A stretch of DNA of 34,743 bases from JBNKFV01 sp050289485 (GTDB taxonomy: Bacteria; Pseudomonadota; Gammaproteobacteria; Pseudomonadales; Cellvibrionaceae). Within the stretch, counting starts at the first letter, position 1; every line of letters begins with the position of its first letter. The DNA lies in the NCBI GenBank assembly GCA_050289485.1, contig JBNKFV010000025.1:1-34743 (forward strand), given 5' to 3'. The notes under the pieces were generated by a model. That model made no database searches, was not told where the DNA came from, and saw only the letters and a list, made by a program, of their open reading frames with translations. Shown here piece by piece: positions 7,060 to 15,606 of the stretch. The position numbers and the translations under genes were made by a program.

Positions 7060-8181
7060 TTATTTCATTGCTTTCTTTTCTACTTTGGCAGATACCACGG
7101 CTACTACGCGGCGGTTAGCGGCACGACCATCAGCAGTATTGTTATCGGCTACTGGCCGGGCTTCACCGTAACCGCGGTAGCCAACACGGCTTTGATCAAC
7201 GTTGAAGCGGCTGGAGAGAATATCCGCTACTGCTTTGGCACGGCGCTCGGACAGTTGTTGATTGTATGATTCTGCACCGCGATCATCGGTGTGGCCTTCA
7301 ATGACTACGCTTGTCAGTGGGAACTCGCGCATAAAGGTAGCCACCTGCTCAATCTCACCGTAGAACTCTGGTTTTACTTCAGCAGAGTTATTGGCGAAAG
7401 TCACCTTGAGTTCTACTTCCTTAGCCTCTTCGAGCATGATGTAACAGCCCTTGGCATCAACTTTTGCGCCCGCAGAGGTGTCTGGGCACTGGTCTTTGTA
7501 GTTGGGGACGCCATCGTTATCGCTGTCTAACGGGCAGCCGACAGAATCAACGTTTACGCCAGCTGGTGTTTGTGGACAACGGTCGCTGCTGTCTGGTACG
7601 CCGTCGTTATCGCTATCGACCACAACGGGTTTTGCTGGTGCAGGCGCTGGTTTGCTGCCAACGCTACCCAGTAAAAAGTTAACGCCAAAGGTGAGCGCTA
7701 CATCGGTCATTTCAGCGTCAATGCTATTGATTACACGAAGGTCTGAACGCAGCGCAACGTTATCTGTGAAGTAGTATTTAACACCACCGCCGCCATTGAT
7801 GGCGGTTTGTTTGTCGTTGGCACCCATACTTTCAAATTCAGTTTCACCGGCACCAATTGCCAGGTAGGGTTGCCAGTTGCCACTGCGGTCAAAATGATAC
7901 AGTGCATCCAGGCGTAACATGTCTTGGTCAACGTCAACGTTGCCGACTTCAGTTTCCGTTTCTACTTTCAGGTAGTTCAGTTCGAGGCTCCATGGGCTGT
8001 CAAATTGATAACCCAGTCCGATAGAGTACAGGGTATCGTCTTCGAGTCCGCGGTCGGATTCGTAGCCATATTGGCCAACTCCAGGGGTAATGGTTACACC
8101 GCCTGCAAATGCTACAGAGGCTGCACCGCCGATGGCTGCGGCCAGCAGTGTGCGAGAAAATACGGAAGGTATGCGTAACAT
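7060..8181 (-). CDS. OmpA/OprF-family outer-membrane protein
   Basis: A 373-residue structural outer-membrane protein that tethers the outer membrane to peptidoglycan. Domains in order: signal peptide ending SVAFA (about 1-26); an N-terminal eight-stranded barrel (about 27-172, starting GVTITPGVGQYGY); a Pro/Ala hinge (PAPAPAKP); two calcium-binding type 3 thrombospondin repeats (DSDNDGVPDSSDRCP and DSDNDGVPNYKDQCP); and a C-terminal OmpA domain with the peptidoglycan-binding signature GHTDDRGAESYNQQLSERRA. The ATG at 8181 has an AGGAGA ribosome-binding site. Its leader contains a strong nested stem-loop (8203-8246), and a terminator follows the gene, so it is probably monocistronic and highly expressed. 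Confidence 0.95.
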   Translation of the reverse strand: MLRIPSVFSRTLLAAAIGGAASVAFAGGVTITPGVGQYGYESDRGLEDDTLYSIGLGYQFDSPWSLELNYLKVETETEVGNVDVDQDMLRLDALYHFDRSGNWQPYLAIGAGETEFESMGANDKQTAINGGGGVKYYFTDNVALRSDLRVINSIDAEMTDVALTFGVNFLLGSVGSKPAPAPAKPVVVDSDNDGVPDSSDRCPQTPAGVNVDSVGCPLDSDNDGVPNYKDQCPDTSAGAKVDAKGCYIMLEEAKEVELKVTFANNSAEVKPEFYGEIEQVATFMREFPLTSVVIEGHTDDRGAESYNQQLSERRAKAVADILSSRFNVDQSRVGYRGYGEARPVADNNTADGRAANRRVVAVVSAKVEKKAMK

Positions 8182-8202
8182 AGTGCTCTCCTAAATTAAT
8201 CG

Positions 8203-8246
8203 ACCAGCTATAAAAAGGTTGTCCCGGTTACGGGATGATAGCTGGT
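8203..8246 (-). promoter_or_regulatory. Nested stem-loop in the ompA-like leader
   Basis: ACCAGCTAT pairs perfectly with ATAGCTGGT (9-bp arms) and encloses a second perfect hairpin, TCCCG/CGGGA with a 4-base loop. It ends about 20 bases before the start codon. Leader stem-loops stabilise ompA mRNA in enterobacteria; a similar role here is inference. A possible promoter (TTGAAT, 16 bases, TATTGT) lies further upstream on the minus strand. Confidence 0.6.
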
Positions 8247-8429
8247 TTGGTTTTCCATACGCGATGATTTGTCAGCACAGGTTGCTAGACAATACACGTG
8301 GCAGTTGGGTATTCAACGGTACGTCGCTAATGCAAGCCATTACTGATGGCGATCAAGTAAACATTATTGTGTTTAATGTCTATGTATCGCTGCGGGTGCG
8401 ATTAGGCGTGTTGTTCGCTGAATACAAGC

Positions 8430-9299
8430 TTAACCACGCTGGCCTAGGCCCATGTCGACAATTTGATATTTCAACGTTTCAAAATCGTAGGGGCTAAGGC
8501 CAACATACTCAAGAATAATTTGTTCAATCACCTGCCATTCGTAATCGACTGATTGCTTGCCCAGAATAGCGTAGTTGCCACAAATGTGTTCAGCCATTTT
8601 TAAAATAGCGAGCAAGGTTTTTTTGCCAGAGTCATTCTCTGTGCTGCTGGCAAAGGCTTTATTAATATTATGATGTTCATGAATGGCTCGGCACATATGC
8701 AATGGCAGATTCCATGATTTGCCCACGTAGTAACCAACGACTGCGTGGTTGGTTAGCAGCAGTCGGTTTTCTACTTCAGTCAGCGACTCTTCAGATTGAC
8801 TGTACGCTTGTTTAATGACGTCAAAGTAATTATCAAAACGCAGGGCTAGCAGAGGAATGCCGCAGTTGTGGAACAGGCCCAGAGTATAGGCTTCGTCTGT
8901 TGCCTGGCAGCCAATTTGTTTCGCCACAATGGTTGAGGCCATTGCTATATCCATGGCGCTATCCCAAAAGTGGCTGAGCGCGACAATGTCTTCATCAGAC
9001 AGCTCGCCACGAATTGATAACGCGTTCACCAGATTGCATACCGATTTAACTCCCAGCAGGTTTACGGCCTGGGTTACTGAGGTGATTTTGTTGGCCAGAC
9101 CTAAAAAGGGTGAGTTCACGGTTTTTAAGACACTGCCAGCTAGCCCCACGTCTTGCGAAATGATTTTGGCAATGGCGCTGATGGAGCAGTCTGGAGAGCA
9201 TTGCTCCATTTGCAGGTCGACCATGATTTGGGGCTGGGGTGGAATGGAAATGCCCTGTAATACTGACTGAATCTGGTCTTGGGTGAGTTCGCTTGACAA
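8430..9299 (-). CDS. HDOD-domain signalling protein
   Basis: A 289-residue protein consisting essentially of one HDOD domain, a non-catalytic relative of the HD phosphohydrolases. Diagnostic parts are SQDVGLAGSVLKTVNSP, ITSVTQAVNLLGVKSVCNLV, YTLGLFHNCGIPLLA and HAVVGYYVGKSWNLP. HDOD proteins act in signalling, often with c-di-GMP or chemotaxis modules, but this one has no attached GGDEF, EAL or receiver domain, so its target is unknown. The start is TTG at 9299, supported by GAGGT about 8 bases upstream and by the lack of a good internal start. It is divergent from rlmI. Confidence 0.85.
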   Translation of the reverse strand: MSSELTQDQIQSVLQGISIPPQPQIMVDLQMEQCSPDCSISAIAKIISQDVGLAGSVLKTVNSPFLGLANKITSVTQAVNLLGVKSVCNLVNALSIRGELSDEDIVALSHFWDSAMDIAMASTIVAKQIGCQATDEAYTLGLFHNCGIPLLALRFDNYFDVIKQAYSQSEESLTEVENRLLLTNHAVVGYYVGKSWNLPLHMCRAIHEHHNINKAFASSTENDSGKKTLLAILKMAEHICGNYAILGKQSVDYEWQVIEQIILEYVGLSPYDFETLKYQIVDMGLGQRG

Positions 9300-9354
9300 A
9301 AGAATTACCTCGTAGCGAGTATTTGCACCAATTAATGCAGGCGTCTATTAAATG

Positions 9355-9385
9355 TTAGCTGCAGAGGTGGGCAACTGCATGCTAA
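9355..9385. repeat. Inverted repeat between HDOD gene and rlmI
   Basis: TTAGC-TGCAG pairs with CTGCA-T-GCTAA (10 pairs with one bulged base) around a 10-base spacer. It sits in the 226-base divergent intergenic region, where I see no other clear element. It could be an operator or a leader hairpin of the HDOD gene. Confidence 0.4.
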
Positions 9386-9525
9386 GTGTGTCTGTAGTTA
9401 GGGGATGACAAAGTGCTCACTTTTTTGCTTGCTTCTGTTACTGTAGCCAACTTTTGGGCCGCTCTGAACAATATTTTCGCAGTTTGGGTTAAGCGGTGGT
9501 CAATGTTCTGTTGAGTGATACCCCT

Positions 9526-10713
9526 ATGTCTTCCGACCTTCCTTGTTTATTCCTGAAATCTCAGTCCGACAAACGCATCAAGCGTGGCCACTTGTGGGTA
9601 TACTCCAACGAGGTTGATACGCAAAAGTCGCCTCTTGGCCAGTTTGACGTGGGGCAGCAAGTACAGGTTTGTCAGGCCTCTGGTAAGGCATTGGGGGTAG
9701 CGTTTGTTAATCCTAATAACTTGATTTGCGCGAGGCTGGTGGGGCGTGCCCGGCTCGACCGCAAAACCCTGCAGCAGCGGATTACCATGGCCCTGTCTCT
9801 GCGTGAACGGAGTTTCGAGAAACCCTTTTATCGTTTGGTATATGGTGATTCAGACCTGCTGCCGGGGCTGGTGGTTGATCGTTTCGGCGACTATCTGGTT
9901 GTGCAGATAGCGTCAGCTGGGATGCAAGCGCTGCAAGAGGATATCGTTGCGGCCTTGCAGGCAGTGTGTAAGCCGTTAGGCATTCTGTTCCGGAACGACC
10001 ATTCGGCCCGCGCGCTGGAAGGGCTGGCTGAAGAACAGGTGGAAGTTGGCCAGATCCCGGAGTTGGTGCCTTTGGAAGAAAATGGTGTACGGTTTCTGGC
10101 TCCGGTAAAGCAGGGCCAGAAAACCGGTTGGTTTTATGATCACCGCTTAAACCGTGCCCAACTGCAGACCCACGTGAAAGGTGCACGGGTGCTGGATGTG
10201 TTTTCTTACATTGGTGGCTGGGGAGTGCAGGCTGCAGTGGCGGGCGCGGCAGAGGTTACCTGCATTGATGCTTCCGCTGAAGCGCTCGATCTTGCCCATG
10301 AAAATGCACAGCTCAACGGTGTCGGCGATCAGTTGCGCTGCGTTGAAGGGCGTGCGGTGGATGCGATGAAGGCGCTGGTGCATGACAGCGAAAAGTACGA
10401 CGTGGTGGTACTTGACCCTCCAGCCTTTATTAAGCGTCGTAAAGATCAGAAAAAGGGTGAGGCCGCTTACCGGCACATTACCGAGCTGGGTATGCGCTTG
10501 CTGGGGAAAGATGGCGTGTTGGTATCGGGTTCATGCTCGATGCATTTAGATAAAGCGACTCAGGTAGAGATTATCCGCGCGGCCGGGCGTCATCTGGAGC
10601 GTCATACCCAGTTGATCTATCAGGGGGGGCAGGGACCGGATCATCCGATTCATCCAGCGATCCCCGAAACTGACTATCTCAAGGCCGCGTTTGTACGCAC
10701 CGTATTAGTTTAG
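9526..10713 (+). CDS. rlmI: 23S rRNA (cytosine-1962-C5)-methyltransferase RlmI
   Basis: SAM-dependent methyltransferase that makes m5C in 23S rRNA. The 395-residue protein matches E. coli RlmI in length (396). It has an N-terminal PUA-type RNA-binding domain (KSQSDKRIKRGHLWVYSNEV), a linker domain with YGDSDLLPGLVVDRFGDY, the SAM-binding loop VLDVFSYIGGWGVQAA and the catalytic-region motifs VLDPPAF and SGSCSMHL. I chose ATG 9526 because it aligns with the family N-terminus; a GTG at 9496 is in frame. Its last 4 bases overlap the stop of the convergent imelysin gene, so no intrinsic terminator separates them. Confidence 0.92.
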   Translation: MSSDLPCLFLKSQSDKRIKRGHLWVYSNEVDTQKSPLGQFDVGQQVQVCQASGKALGVAFVNPNNLICARLVGRARLDRKTLQQRITMALSLRERSFEKPFYRLVYGDSDLLPGLVVDRFGDYLVVQIASAGMQALQEDIVAALQAVCKPLGILFRNDHSARALEGLAEEQVEVGQIPELVPLEENGVRFLAPVKQGQKTGWFYDHRLNRAQLQTHVKGARVLDVFSYIGGWGVQAAVAGAAEVTCIDASAEALDLAHENAQLNGVGDQLRCVEGRAVDAMKALVHDSEKYDVVVLDPPAFIKRRKDQKKGEAAYRHITELGMRLLGKDGVLVSGSCSMHLDKATQVEIIRAAGRHLERHTQLIYQGGQGPDHPIHPAIPETDYLKAAFVRTVLV

Positions 10714-11816
10714 TCAGGCGGTGTTTCTGGGCTTGCGGCTGCTTCCTGCGCCGCCGTAAGTGCCGTTAGCAGAGCGTCAATGTGGTCGGCATTGTCGGGT
10801 TGCTTTAACTGAGTGTTGATGGGGAGCCACACCGCTGCCAGCTCTTTGCTGACGGGTGTCTCTTCCGGCAAAGTGCTGATGACATTACTCCAAAAGCGCA
10901 AACTGTCGAGCAGCATAGGGAGCTGTTGCCCTGCAAACGCGTTATGCAGCTTGTCATCCAGCGCTGTCTCCTGGGCATTATTGGCCCGCTGCTGCAGAGC
11001 AAGGGCCTGATCGTGCCATTCCTGCAATGCGTCTTGTAGGCCACTTTTCAGCAGCACCCATTGGGTGACACTGGGTAATTGTGCAAGCTGCGGTTGTATT
11101 TGCTGCCACTTTTGTGTGAGCCGTGACTGGTCGTCGATCAGCAAGTTGCCTGCCAGTATCAGGTAAGTACGGCGTCGATTGTTGGGCAGCTCAGTGGTTT
11201 TTAGTTCGGGGCTGGTGCCTGTGTTGCTGGGCATAAAGTCGCTGACAGGCCGTTCGCCATGTTCACCCCACAGTAAAAATTCCAGTGCATGGAAACCCAG
11301 GCTTACTTCCATATCATCGGTAAAACCGTGTTGATGACGCAGGGTTTCGGCGTTTATGGGTAGGGTAATATCGTTAACCAGCCCGCTGTGGGGGTAGGCG
11401 CCTACGCCGTCGACATAGCCTGGCAGCATTGGCCAGGCGTCGATATAACGATTGAGTTGTCCGATTTTGCCCAGCGTTGATGGGTGCAGCTGAGCAGCCT
11501 TGATCAGCGGCAGCAGCCGGTAACAGGCCTGGTGACTGTTCAGCCACTGGCTGCGGGCGGACGATAATGTTGCATCAACGGGGTTTTTCCGTAGTTGCTC
11601 CAACTGTTCGCCCAGTTGCTGAACTTCTTCGCTGCAGGCTTGCAGGTTGGTGTCAATTGCGGCCCAGGCGGCGGTGGGTGCAGCGATGGGTACTGACTCC
11701 TCGATGTTCGATTGCGGCACCGGCGCCGTTGGCTCGGGCGCTTCGCTACAGGCCACAAGTGTGCATAAGGCTAGCAGCAACGAGGTGTGTATCGATCGGC
11801 AGGCAATGGTTTTCAT
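10710..11816 (-). CDS. Imelysin-family (M75) lipoprotein
   Basis: A 368-residue predicted lipoprotein: the signal segment ends in the lipobox LVAC with Cys23. The rest is the imelysin/IrpA-like helical domain, recognised by the GxHxxE motif (GFHALE, 174-179) and the neighbouring LLWGEHGERPVSDF. Family members are periplasmic or outer-membrane proteins tied to iron; despite the name, most are thought to bind rather than cut. The start is ATG 11816, only 7 bases after the stop of the HAD gene, implying translational coupling. The stop overlaps that of rlmI by 4 bases. Other imelysin operons often include a di-haem peroxidase or DUF1513 gene; none is here. Confidence 0.88.
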   Translation of the reverse strand: MKTIACRSIHTSLLLALCTLVACSEAPEPTAPVPQSNIEESVPIAAPTAAWAAIDTNLQACSEEVQQLGEQLEQLRKNPVDATLSSARSQWLNSHQACYRLLPLIKAAQLHPSTLGKIGQLNRYIDAWPMLPGYVDGVGAYPHSGLVNDITLPINAETLRHQHGFTDDMEVSLGFHALEFLLWGEHGERPVSDFMPSNTGTSPELKTTELPNNRRRTYLILAGNLLIDDQSRLTQKWQQIQPQLAQLPSVTQWVLLKSGLQDALQEWHDQALALQQRANNAQETALDDKLHNAFAGQQLPMLLDSLRFWSNVISTLPEETPVSKELAAVWLPINTQLKQPDNADHIDALLTALTAAQEAAASPETPPD

Positions 11817-11823
11817 GAGTCGG

Positions 11824-12486
11824 TTATGCCTGGTTTCGCAGTGATATCACTTTCCAACCGGCAGATTCTGCATGTTGTTTTAAGCGGTCATCGGGGTCTA
11901 CGGCAACGGGGTTATCCACGAGTTTCAATAGCGGTAAATCATTGATGGAATCGCTGTAAAAATAGCTGCCCTGCAATGTGCCTTGATAATCCTGCATCCA
12001 GGTTTGCAGGCGTTTCACCTTGCCCTCTTGAAAACAAGGTGTGCCGCTAACCTTGCCAGTGTAGCGGCCATCGACTATTTCCGGGTCGGTAGCCAGCAGT
12101 TCATCAATGCCCAAGGCGGTGGCAATGGGGGCGGTGACGAAGCGGTTGGTTGCAGTAATAACTAGCAAGTCGTCGCCTTGATCTTTATGGTGCTGTATTA
12201 ACGCCTCTGCTTTGGGCAAGTACAGCGGCGCAATTTTTTCGCGCATGAACTGTGCATGCAGCGTGGACAGTTGCGCGTTGGTAAACCGGGTAAGGGGTTC
12301 CAAGGCAAATGCCAGAAATTCGAAGATATTCAGGGTTCCGGCTTTGTACTGTTCGTAAAAGTGATTGTTTTGCTGGCGAAAGTGATCAGCGTCAACCAGG
12401 CCTTGTTCTACCAGAAATTCTCCCCAGCTGTGGTCACTGTCACCTCCCAGCAAGGTGTTATCTAAATCAAATATTGCAAGGCTCAC
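11824..12486 (-). CDS. HAD-superfamily phosphatase (SerB-like, subfamily IB)
   Basis: A 220-residue hydrolase with the HAD motif I FDLDNTLLGGDSDH (Asp7 nucleophile and Asp9), motif II in LVITATNRF, a lysine in the EGKVKRL region and motif IV YFYSDSINDLPLL. The family includes phosphoserine phosphatase and related small-molecule phosphatases; the substrate cannot be assigned. I favour GTG 12486, which aligns with homologues starting MxLALFDLDNT and has GAGAG upstream; ATG 12504 is the alternative. The frame stays open to 12636 but that extension looks non-coding. The imelysin gene follows 7 bases later in the same operon. Confidence 0.85.
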   Translation of the reverse strand: MSLAIFDLDNTLLGGDSDHSWGEFLVEQGLVDADHFRQQNNHFYEQYKAGTLNIFEFLAFALEPLTRFTNAQLSTLHAQFMREKIAPLYLPKAEALIQHHKDQGDDLLVITATNRFVTAPIATALGIDELLATDPEIVDGRYTGKVSGTPCFQEGKVKRLQTWMQDYQGTLQGSYFYSDSINDLPLLKLVDNPVAVDPDDRLKQHAESAGWKVISLRNQA

Positions 12487-12543
12487 GGCGCATGGGTCTC
12501 TCATTGGGTTAAAGTAGCCGCTGCAGGGCATCAACAGCCCGCT

Positions 12544-12572
12544 AGAATACTGTGCAGGCGCGCCGCTAACAA
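12544..12572 (-). promoter_or_regulatory. Candidate promoter for the HAD-imelysin operon
   Basis: On the minus strand a -35 TTGTTA and a -10 TATTCT are separated by 17 bases, about 58 bases before the GTG start. The hexamers match 4 and 5 of 6 consensus bases. Confidence 0.35.
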
Positions 12573-12650
12573 CCGCGGAAGTTAATGCACGGTTTGCCGA
12601 TTTTAGGTTTTTTGTGGAACAATGCTCCGTTCGCAAAGCAGGTAAGGGCT

Positions 12651-12678
12651 TTGTCTCAATAATAACGGCTGCTATATA
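12651..12678 (+). promoter_or_regulatory. Candidate promoter for rppH-ptsP
   Basis: A -35 TTGTCT (12651-12656), a 16-base spacer and a -10 TATATA (12673-12678). Transcription would start near 12685, just ahead of the GGGAGG ribosome-binding site at 12688-12693, giving a very short leader. Confidence 0.45.
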
Positions 12679-12699
12679 GGGTGTTGTGGGAGGTTTCTG

Positions 12700-13188
12700 T
12701 TGATTGATGCCGAAGGGTTTCGTCCTAATGTGGGTATTATGCTTGCGAATGCCGAGGGTAAGCTATTGTGGGCGCGGCGCATCAAGGGGCAAGACGCCTG
12801 GCAGTTTCCGCAGGGCGGTATCAACCCTAATGAAAGCCCGGAGAAAGCCATGTACCGCGAGCTCAATGAGGAAATTGGCTTGCAGCCACATGATGTAAAA
12901 ATATTAGGCTGTACTCGTGGCTGGCTGCGTTACCATCTGCCCAAGCGCTTGGTGCGCAAGGGCCGGGGTGACAAAACCTGTATTGGCCAGAAGCAAAAAT
13001 GGTTTTTGCTACAGTTAATGTCAAATGATAGCGCGATCGACCTTAATCAGCATGGTGTTGCTGAGTTTGATGACTGGTGCTGGGTAAGTTACTGGTACCC
13101 GCTGGGTAAGGTTGTAGCGTTTAAACAAGAAGTATATAGACGCGCCATGAAAGAGCTGGCACCGGTACATAGTCAGTTTCAAAGCTAG
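12700..13188 (+). CDS. rppH: RNA pyrophosphohydrolase RppH
   Basis: Nudix hydrolase that removes pyrophosphate from 5'-triphosphorylated mRNA, opening it to RNase E decay. The 162-residue protein begins MIDAEGFRPNVGI, as in E. coli RppH, and carries the Nudix box at residues 39-61 (GGINPNESPEKAMYRELNEE and onward). The specific region TRGWLRYHLPKRLVRKG and CIGQKQKWFLLQL is also present. The start codon is TTG, with a strong GGGAGG ribosome-binding site 6 bases upstream and a family-perfect N-terminus. ptsP follows after 144 bases, the conserved rppH-ptsP order of gammaproteobacteria. Confidence 0.97.
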   Translation: MIDAEGFRPNVGIMLANAEGKLLWARRIKGQDAWQFPQGGINPNESPEKAMYRELNEEIGLQPHDVKILGCTRGWLRYHLPKRLVRKGRGDKTCIGQKQKWFLLQLMSNDSAIDLNQHGVAEFDDWCWVSYWYPLGKVVAFKQEVYRRAMKELAPVHSQFQS

Positions 13189-13332
13189 GTACTGTAGGTT
13201 CTAATAAATAAGGCGTGCTTTTCCTCATTCTGATAACAGCAGCTATGCTTTTAGTTGGGCTTGCCCGTTGTTCGAATGGGAGTTACCGAAGCTTCCTTGG
13301 CCACATTGGCTGAGGTTTACAGAGAGTAAAGC

Positions 13333-15606
13333 ATGTTAAGTGCACTGCGTAGCATCGTTCAGGAAGTTAATAATGCCCGTAGCTTACAGGCTGCGTTGGA
13401 TATTATTGTGCGCCGCATCCGTGCCGAGATGAAAACGGATGTGTGTTCTATATACCTGCGTAACGAGCAGGACAATTATGTATTAATGGCAACCGAAGGC
13501 TTGAATGTGGGTTCGGTGGGCATCGTTCAGTTGGGTTTGGGGCAGGGTCTGGTCGGTTGGGTCGCTGCCCGTGAAGAGCCGATTAACCTGAAAGACGCTG
13601 GCGCCCACCCTCGTTACCAATATTTTCCGGAAACCGGCGAAGAGCGCTACAACTCATTTCTGGGCGTACCTATTATCCATCAGCGGCAAGTGCTGGGGGT
13701 GCTGGTAGTACAGCAGGTGCATGCTCGTCGTTTCGATGAGGGCGAGGAAGCGTTTCTGATTACCATTTCTGCCCAGCTTGCCAGTGTTATTGCCCATGCC
13801 GAGGCAACGGGTGCGTTAAAACAGATTGGCCAGCTGGCCAGTGAAGCCAAATTTACCGGTGTGGGTGGTGCGCCCGGTATCGCCATTGGTAAAGCTGTAG
13901 TGCTGCAAGCGGCCGCCGATTTGCGTTCTGTGCCGTTCAAGAAATGCCAGAATGTTGACGACGAGTTGGCGCTGTTTCATGCGGCGCTGGCATCTGCCCG
14001 CAATGACATTAAAAAGGTGGGCGAACAGCTTAAAGAGCGTTTGAGCAAAGAAGAGCTTGCGTTGTTCGACGCCTATCTGTCGATGCTAGATGATGCATCG
14101 TTGGGTGGCGAAGTGATTGAGCGTATTCGGCAAGGGCTTACGGCACCTTACGCTTGGAGCCAGGTGATCCTTGAACATGAAAATAACTTCTCAAGTATGG
14201 AAGATGCCTACCTGCGCGAGCGCGCTACTGATGTGCGCGACCTGGGGCGGCGTGTACTCGCTTACTTGCAGGTCAGTTCCAATCAAGAGCTGGTGTTCCC
14301 CGACAAAACCATTCTGATTGGTGAAGAGCTCACCGCATCCACCCTGGGCGAAGTGCCGGAAGATAAACTGGTGGGCTTGGTGTCGGTGCAAGGCTCCAGT
14401 AACTCTCACGTGGCCATTCTCGCTCGAGCCATGGGTATCCCGACGGTGATGGGGGCGGTTGACCTACCCTATACCCAGTTGGATCAGCGCGAACTGATTG
14501 TCGATGGTCACCTGGGATTGGTATACAGCGATCCGGGTGATGAGCTTCGCCGCCATTACGAAGAGGTATTTGAAGAAGAGCGTCTGATCGTTAAAGGGCT
14601 GGAAGCACTGAAAGATCTGCCTTGCGAAACGCTAGACAACCACCGCGTGCCGCTGTGGGTAAACACCGGCTTGATGATCGACGCCATGCGCTCACTTGAG
14701 CGTGGTGCAGAGGGTGTGGGGCTGTATCGTACCGAAGTACCCTTTCTGATGCGCGACCGTTTTCCCAGTGAGGAAGAGCAACGCCAGATATACCGCGAAC
14801 AGTTGCAGGCGTTTGCGCCCAATCCGGTGACTATGCGCACCTTGGATGTGGGTGGAGACAAGGCACTGCCCTACTTCCCTATCGAAGAAGCCAACCCGTT
14901 CCTCGGGTGGCGCGGCATTCGGGTAACGCTCGATCACCCGGAAATTTTTCTTGGCCAGATCAGAGCGATGCTTAAAGCCAGTGAGGGGTTGGACAACCTG
15001 CGCATCATGTTGCCGATGATCTCGAATGTGCAGGAGCTGGAAACGGCGCAAGGGTTAATTTATCGCGCTTACCACGAGCTACTTGAAGAGGGGTTTGATA
15101 TTACCCTGCCCCCTATTGGTGTGATGGTTGAAGTGCCCTCGGCGGTTTACCTGACTCGCGAACTGGCCGCGCGGGTGGATTACATTTCGGTGGGCAGTAA
15201 CGACCTTACCCAGTACCTCTTGGCGGTTGATCGCAACAATGCGCGGGTTGCGCACTTGTATGAATCGTTGCATCCGGCGGTATTGCGAGCATTACATTAT
15301 GTTGTGGTTGAGGCTCATACGCAGGGTACGCCTGTGGGTATTTGTGGCGAACTAGCGGGTGACCCCGGCGCAGCCATACTCTTGATGGCGATGGGGTTCG
15401 ACGTGTTGTCGATGAACGCTGCCAGCTTGCTGAAAGTGAAATCGGTGATTCGCAGTATTACTCTGGATCAGGCGGATATCCTGCTGAAGCAGGTGATGAG
15501 TTTGCCCGATGCAGCCTCTATTCATCAATGTGTGCGTCGTGTGCTGACGCAGGCTGGTATCAACCGCTTTTTTCAGCCCTCACATAGTGACGCCAGCGCT
15601 AATTAG
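13333..15606 (+). CDS. ptsP: Phosphoenolpyruvate-protein phosphotransferase PtsP (EI-Ntr)
   Basis: First enzyme of the nitrogen-related PTS; it passes phosphate from PEP to NPr. The 757 residues hold an N-terminal GAF domain (about 1-165) that distinguishes it from sugar Enzyme I, a PEP-utiliser N-terminal domain, the swivelling phosphohistidine domain with His359 in QGSSNSHVAILARAMGIPT, and the C-terminal PEP-binding barrel with TLDVGGDKALPYF and Cys671 in GICGELAGDPGAA. The ATG at 13333 has AGAGAG upstream. PtsO and PtsN partners are not in the window. Its last 8 bases overlap the end of the convergent NRDE gene. Confidence 0.97.
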   Translation: MLSALRSIVQEVNNARSLQAALDIIVRRIRAEMKTDVCSIYLRNEQDNYVLMATEGLNVGSVGIVQLGLGQGLVGWVAAREEPINLKDAGAHPRYQYFPETGEERYNSFLGVPIIHQRQVLGVLVVQQVHARRFDEGEEAFLITISAQLASVIAHAEATGALKQIGQLASEAKFTGVGGAPGIAIGKAVVLQAAADLRSVPFKKCQNVDDELALFHAALASARNDIKKVGEQLKERLSKEELALFDAYLSMLDDASLGGEVIERIRQGLTAPYAWSQVILEHENNFSSMEDAYLRERATDVRDLGRRVLAYLQVSSNQELVFPDKTILIGEELTASTLGEVPEDKLVGLVSVQGSSNSHVAILARAMGIPTVMGAVDLPYTQLDQRELIVDGHLGLVYSDPGDELRRHYEEVFEEERLIVKGLEALKDLPCETLDNHRVPLWVNTGLMIDAMRSLERGAEGVGLYRTEVPFLMRDRFPSEEEQRQIYREQLQAFAPNPVTMRTLDVGGDKALPYFPIEEANPFLGWRGIRVTLDHPEIFLGQIRAMLKASEGLDNLRIMLPMISNVQELETAQGLIYRAYHELLEEGFDITLPPIGVMVEVPSAVYLTRELAARVDYISVGSNDLTQYLLAVDRNNARVAHLYESLHPAVLRALHYVVVEAHTQGTPVGICGELAGDPGAAILLMAMGFDVLSMNAASLLKVKSVIRSITLDQADILLKQVMSLPDAASIHQCVRRVLTQAGINRFFQPSHSDASAN

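Noticed and set aside
8219..8497. 92-codon plus-strand open frame upstream of the ompA-like gene
   Set aside because: It covers the leader stem-loop and runs antisense into the HDOD gene; no recognisable domain.
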